A DNA stretch of 64,000 nucleotides from Allobosea sp. Root483D1 (GTDB lineage: Bacteria; Pseudomonadota; Alphaproteobacteria; Rhizobiales; Beijerinckiaceae). Positions within the stretch are counted from its first letter, which is position 1; each line of letters starts with the position of its first letter. A program made the translations under genes and the position numbers. Below, one piece after another: positions 60,452 through 64,000 of this stretch. A model generated the notes under the pieces. The model was not told the DNA's origin. It saw only the letters and a program-made list of their open reading frames with translations, and made no database searches. Location of the stretch: assembly GCF_001429505.1 (NCBI RefSeq), contig NZ_LMJW01000022.1:688853-752852 (forward strand), written 5' to 3'.

Positions 60452-61582
60452 CTAGAGCCCGACATAGCGCCGCGCATGGCGGCGGCCGAGGCTGGTCAGG
60501 ATCTCGTAGCCGATCGTCTTGGCGCCGGCGCCAACAGTTTCCAGGTCTAGTTCGCCGCCGATCAGCGTCACCAGGGCGCCGCGTACTGCGGCATCAGCCG
60601 GTGCATCGGAAACGTCGACGATGATCAGGTCCATCGAAACCGTGCCGACAAAGGGGCAGCGAATCCCGCCGACCAGCGCCGAGCCGCCCTGCGAGCGATC
60701 GGTCCAGCTCGCATTGCGCGGATAGCCGTCGGCATAGCCCAGGCAGATGGTTGCGAGCTTGCGCCGGCCCTTCGCCGTCCAGGTGCCGTTATAGCCGACC
60801 TGCGTTCCGCCCTCGACCTCGCGCAGCTGGATGATCTGCGCCTCGAGCCCGACCACCGGCCGCATCGGGTTCGGCTTTCCGGGTGTCGGATTGCCGCCAT
60901 AGAGCGCGTAGCCCGGTCGGGTGAGCTGGTAGGATGGGCAGCCCGGCAGGAAATGGCCCGAGGAATTCAGGAGGGAGGCCGGCACGCCGGGGAAGGCGGC
61001 GGCGATCTCGGCGAAGGCGGCGATCTGCCGGGCAGTGGCCGGATCATCGATCACCTCCGAGGCGGCGAAATGGCTCATCACCAGCCCGATGCCGGCAGCG
61101 GCGATCACCCCGCTCTTCTCGCGCGCCAGGTCGAGCCCTTCGCCCGGCCAGAGCCCGAGGCGGTTCATGGCCGTGTCGACATGCAGCGCCGCCGGCCGGA
61201 CCTTGGCACCGCTCTGCCGGAAGCCGGCCCATTCGAGCAGCTCCTCATGCGAGCCCAGCACCGGCGAAAGGTCGTGCTCGGCATAAGCTCCGCCCGTCTC
61301 CGGTGCGAGGCCGTTGAGCACATAGACCGCCGCGTCGGGGGCAACCGCACGGGCCCGCACCGCTTCCGAGAGATGCGCGACGAAGAAGGTCTTGCAGCCG
61401 GCCTTGGCCAGCGCGGTGACCGCCGGCTCGATGCCGATGCCATAGGCATTGGCCTTGACCACGGCGGCGGCTTCCGTGCCGGCGCGCTGCTTCAGCATGC
61501 GCCAATTGGCGACGAGCGCGCCGAGGTCGATCGTCAGAATGGCGCCGTGGCCGGCATTCTGGGGCGTGTCGAAGGCGTTCAT
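60452..61582 (-). CDS. alr: alanine racemase
   Basis: 376 residues. Makes D-alanine for peptidoglycan. PLP lysine in VVKANAYGIG (residue ~43), the second catalytic tyrosine in QVGYNGTW, and the AYGxxxxP barrel entrance. Overlaps the dnaB stop by 4 nt, so translation is coupled to the helicase gene. Confidence 0.96.
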   Translation of the reverse strand: MNAFDTPQNAGHGAILTIDLGALVANWRMLKQRAGTEAAAVVKANAYGIGIEPAVTALAKAGCKTFFVAHLSEAVRARAVAPDAAVYVLNGLAPETGGAYAEHDLSPVLGSHEELLEWAGFRQSGAKVRPAALHVDTAMNRLGLWPGEGLDLAREKSGVIAAAGIGLVMSHFAASEVIDDPATARQIAAFAEIAAAFPGVPASLLNSSGHFLPGCPSYQLTRPGYALYGGNPTPGKPNPMRPVVGLEAQIIQLREVEGGTQVGYNGTWTAKGRRKLATICLGYADGYPRNASWTDRSQGGSALVGGIRCPFVGTVSMDLIIVDVSDAPADAAVRGALVTLIGGELDLETVGAGAKTIGYEILTSLGRRHARRYVGL

Positions 61583-63072
61583 TCGAGGCGCTCCGGTAGG
61601 TGGCTCTGGTCAGCCCTGTCGGAGAATCGCGTCACGTCGGCGTCGAACTGCAGGGCGACGGTTCCGGTCGGGCCATGGCGCTGCTTGCCGATGATGAGCT
61701 CGGCGAGCCCGTGGGCCGCCTCCATCTCCATCACCCACTTGTTGTGGTCGTCGGTGCCCGGGCGGGGCTCCTTGCCCTTGAGATAATACTCTTCGCGATA
61801 GACGAACATCACGACGTCGGCGTCCTGCTCGATCGAGCCGGATTCACGCAGGTCCGAGAGCTGCGGGCGCTTGTCGTCGCGGCTCTCGACCTGACGCGAA
61901 AGCTGGGAGAGCGCGACGATCGGGACGTTGAGCTCCTTGGCCAGCGCCTTCAGGCTGGTGGTGATCTCGGTCAGTTCCTGAACGCGGTTCTGGCCGTTCT
62001 TGGCGGAGCCGGAGAGCAGCTGGAGGTAGTCGATGAACAGGATGTCGAGGCCCTTCTGGCGTTGCAGCCGGCGGGCGCGGGCGACGAGCTGGGCGATCGA
62101 GATGCCGCCGGTCTGGTCGATATAGAGCGGCAGCTTCTCGATCTGAGCGGCGACGTCGGTCAGCCGGGCGAAATCACCCTCGGTGATGCGACCCTGCCTG
62201 ATCTTGTAGGAGGAGATGCCCGACTGCTCGGCGACGATACGGGTGGCGAGCTGGTCGGCCGACATTTCGAGCGAGAAGAAGCCGACGATGGCGCCGTCGA
62301 CCGACTTTAGCGTACCGTCCTCCTGGCGTTCAGCGCGCCAGGCCTTGGCCATGTTGAAGGCGATGTTGGTGGCGAGCGAGGTCTTGCCCATGGCCGGGCG
62401 GCCGGCGAGCACGATCAGGTCGGAACGCTGCAGGCCGCCCATGCGCTGGTCGAGGTCGCGCAGGCCGGACGAGATGCCGGAGAGGCCGCCGGCGCGCTGG
62501 AAGGCGCTCGCCGCCATGTCGATGGCGAGCCGAAGCGCCCCGTCGAATTTCTGGAAGCCGCCCTCATAGCGGCCCTTCTCGGCGAGCGCGTAGAGCTTGC
62601 GTTCGGCATCCTCGATCTGCTCGCGCGGCGCCATCTCGACCGGCGCGTCATAGGCGACGTTGACCAGTTCCTCGCCGACGCCGATCAGCTGGCGGCGGAT
62701 GGCGAGGTCGTAGATGGTCCGGCCATAGTCGCCGGCGTTGATCACGGTCGTCGCCTCGGCCGCGAGCCGCGCGAGATATTGCGGCGCAGTGATGCCGCCG
62801 AGATCGATCTCGCCGATGAAGGTCTTGAGCGTGATAGGCGTCGCGATCTTGCCCGCCCGGATCATGCTGGCCATCATCTCGAAGATGCGCCGGTGCAGCT
62901 CCTCGAAGAAGTGCTCGGGCTGCAGGAAGTCCGAGACGCGGTAGAACGCGTCATTGTTGACCAGGATGGCGCCCATCAGCGCCTGCTCCGCCTCGATGTT
63001 GTGAGGCTGGACGCGGAAGTTCGCCTCGTGACTGGTTTCGAGACGGGCGACGAGGGCGGTGGCGCTGGACAT
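61579..63072 (-). CDS. dnaB: replicative DNA helicase
   Basis: 497 residues. N-terminal primase-binding domain (HNIEAEQALMGAILVNNDAFYRV), linker and RecA-like motor with Walker A LAGRPAMGKTSLA and Walker B ILFIDYLQLL. Hexameric 5'-3' helicase of the replication fork. No intein is present. Follows rplI with a terminator between them, so it has its own promoter. Confidence 0.98.
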   Translation of the reverse strand: MSSATALVARLETSHEANFRVQPHNIEAEQALMGAILVNNDAFYRVSDFLQPEHFFEELHRRIFEMMASMIRAGKIATPITLKTFIGEIDLGGITAPQYLARLAAEATTVINAGDYGRTIYDLAIRRQLIGVGEELVNVAYDAPVEMAPREQIEDAERKLYALAEKGRYEGGFQKFDGALRLAIDMAASAFQRAGGLSGISSGLRDLDQRMGGLQRSDLIVLAGRPAMGKTSLATNIAFNMAKAWRAERQEDGTLKSVDGAIVGFFSLEMSADQLATRIVAEQSGISSYKIRQGRITEGDFARLTDVAAQIEKLPLYIDQTGGISIAQLVARARRLQRQKGLDILFIDYLQLLSGSAKNGQNRVQELTEITTSLKALAKELNVPIVALSQLSRQVESRDDKRPQLSDLRESGSIEQDADVVMFVYREEYYLKGKEPRPGTDDHNKWVMEMEAAHGLAELIIGKQRHGPTGTVALQFDADVTRFSDRADQSHLPERLE

Positions 63073-63166
63073 AGCCTTGGATAGGTCAATGCCGGTGAGT
63101 CATGAACCGGAACAAATTGAGAACACCCTGAATACCGCTAACTCTGCACGCTGTCCACAGAACATG

Positions 63167-63195
63167 AAAAAGGGCGCCGTGTTGCCACGGCGCCC
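63167..63195 (-). terminator. Rho-independent terminator of rplI
   Basis: On the minus strand, perfect 10-bp stem GGGCGCCGTG / CACGGCGCCC with a GCAA tetraloop, followed by TTTTT. It lies 28 nt after the rplI stop. Confidence 0.93.
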
Positions 63196-63223
63196 ATTGA
63201 CTCTCGTAAGCCGCTGGAAGGGC

Positions 63224-63790
63224 TCAGCGGTCGTCGTCGTCGCCGGCTTCGGCCAGCGCAGCGCCGACCTCGAGGCCGAGATCGTCGAGGTCGAACTCCT
63301 CGCGAGCCGTGACGTTCTCGCCGGCAGCCTGCCGCTCGGCTTCCTGAGCCGAACGGGCGATGTTCACGGTCACGGTGACCGAGACTTCCGGGTGCAGCAC
63401 GACCGGGAGGGTGTGCAGGCCGAGCGTCTTGATCGGGGTGTTGAGCGTGACCTGGTTGCGGTCGACCGAGAAGCCGGCGGCGCTCAGCGCCTCGGCGATG
63501 TCGCGGGTCGAGACCGAGCCGTAGAGCACGCCCGACTCACCCGACTGGCGCAGGATCACGACCGACTGCCCGTTGAGGCTCTCGGCAACCGAATCGGCCT
63601 CGCGCTTCAGCTCGAGGTTGCGGGTCTCAAGCTGGGCGCGCTGGGTCTCGAAGCGCTTCTTGTTGTCTTCGGTGGCGCGCAGGGCCTTGCCGCGGGCGAG
63701 CAGGAAATTGCGGGCATAGCCGTCGCGGACGCGGACGGTTTCGCCCATCTGGCCGAGCTTGGCGACGCGTTCGAGCAGGATCACTTCCAT
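63224..63790 (-). CDS. rplI: 50S ribosomal protein bL9
   Basis: 188 residues. N-terminal rRNA-binding domain MEVILLERVAKLGQMGETVRVRDGYARNFLL, long connecting helix, and C-terminal domain (LYGSVSTRDIAEAL). About 40 residues longer than E. coli bL9 because of an acidic tail ending AEAGDDDDR, as in other alphaproteobacteria. Followed by a strong terminator. Confidence 0.97.
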   Translation of the reverse strand: MEVILLERVAKLGQMGETVRVRDGYARNFLLARGKALRATEDNKKRFETQRAQLETRNLELKREADSVAESLNGQSVVILRQSGESGVLYGSVSTRDIAEALSAAGFSVDRNQVTLNTPIKTLGLHTLPVVLHPEVSVTVTVNIARSAQEAERQAAGENVTAREEFDLDDLGLEVGAALAEAGDDDDR

Positions 63791-63839
63791 GGGTCTTCTC
63801 CTTCAGAGTTCGTGTTCGAGGTATTGGCAGGCGTTGAGT

Positions 63840-64000
63840 TCAGGCAGCAGGCGACGCCGGCGGCTTGCGCCGGCGAAGGTCGATCAGCGCGTCGGCGATG
63901 CCGAGCAGCGCAAGAAACGGGAAGACGGTGATCAGCATGATCACCAGCGCGAGGTAGACCGCGAACAGGGTCGGCGTCCGCCAGGCCTTCCCGCGGCTGA
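63840..64000 (-). CDS. DUF2232-family membrane protein, C-terminal end (5' part outside window)
   Basis: The last 53 codons are visible. They contain one hydrophobic segment (LFAVYLALVIMLITVFPFLALLGIAD) followed by a basic tail and TGA. Position directly upstream of rplI is where a DUF2232 (YybS-like) multi-helix membrane protein is encoded between rpsR and rplI in Hyphomicrobiales. Gap to rplI is 49 nt. Assignment rests mainly on synteny. Confidence 0.6.
   Translation of the reverse strand, partial: SRGKAWRTPTLFAVYLALVIMLITVFPFLALLGIADALIDLRRRKPPASPAA

Overview
This 64 kb window comes from the chromosome of a GC-rich alphaproteobacterium, most likely of the order Hyphomicrobiales (a Bosea-like genus is my best guess, not proven). 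The evidence is the arrangement nuoA-N, birA, rnj, mce, DUF1467; the block rplI, dnaB, alr, radA, cvpA, purF; the pair ppiB, ppiB, queA; the separate PcaQ/PcaDCHG protocatechuate cluster; and the GC-rich codon use.

Layout. 1-2985: the 3' end of lon with its terminator, a MerR-type regulator, tRNA-Val(TAC) on the minus strand and tRNA-Asp(GTC) with a clear promoter. 3197-26570: a largely catabolic accessory block lying between the tRNA genes and nuoA. It starts with a dioxygenase-esterase fusion. Next comes the protocatechuate branch of the beta-ketoadipate pathway (quinate/shikimate-type dehydrogenase, BKACE/DUF849 enzyme, pcaG, pcaH, pcaC, pcaD, divergent pcaQ, shikimate-type MHS transporter). 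A TetR/oxidoreductase pair follows. The block ends with a region holding three M81 (MlrC-type) metallopeptidases, a D-threonine-aldolase/D-serine-dehydratase-like PLP enzyme, a peptide-type ABC importer lacking ATPases, an IclR regulator, a class III aminotransferase and an M15-like peptidase. 26964-42747: a complete nuoA-N operon for respiratory complex I with two extra genes (a GFA-family protein between nuoC and nuoD, a two-helix membrane protein between nuoH and nuoI). 42860-46623: birA, rnj, mce, a RidA protein, DUF1467. 47017-54802: two cyclophilins around a TonB-C-like secreted protein, queA, a purine nucleoside permease-like protein, a VOC/TetR divergent pair, a YfgM-like protein, der and a NUDIX hydrolase. 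54974-64000 (minus strand): a TPR protein, SDR, purF, cvpA, radA, alr, dnaB, rplI and the end of a DUF2232 gene.

How the parts fit. The pca genes take aromatic acids (probably quinate, shikimate or protocatechuate) to beta-ketoadipate. Because no pcaIJF genes are present, the adjacent BKACE enzyme is a good candidate for the last cleavage step. The regulatory DNA between pcaQ and pcaD is present a second time as an inverted copy downstream of pcaQ, where it faces the transporter. The M81/PLP/ABC region looks like an uptake-and-degradation system for an unknown peptide-like or D-amino-acid-containing compound and is the best candidate here for an undescribed pathway. Other notable items are a candidate small RNA at 46655-46811, a family of four REP-like palindromic elements, a 17-histidine loop in NuoL, a NuoE protein more than twice the usual length, and tandem TetR operators at two loci. 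No insertion sequence, integrase, CRISPR array or prophage gene was found. All assignments were made by eye from motifs and synteny; no database search was possible.
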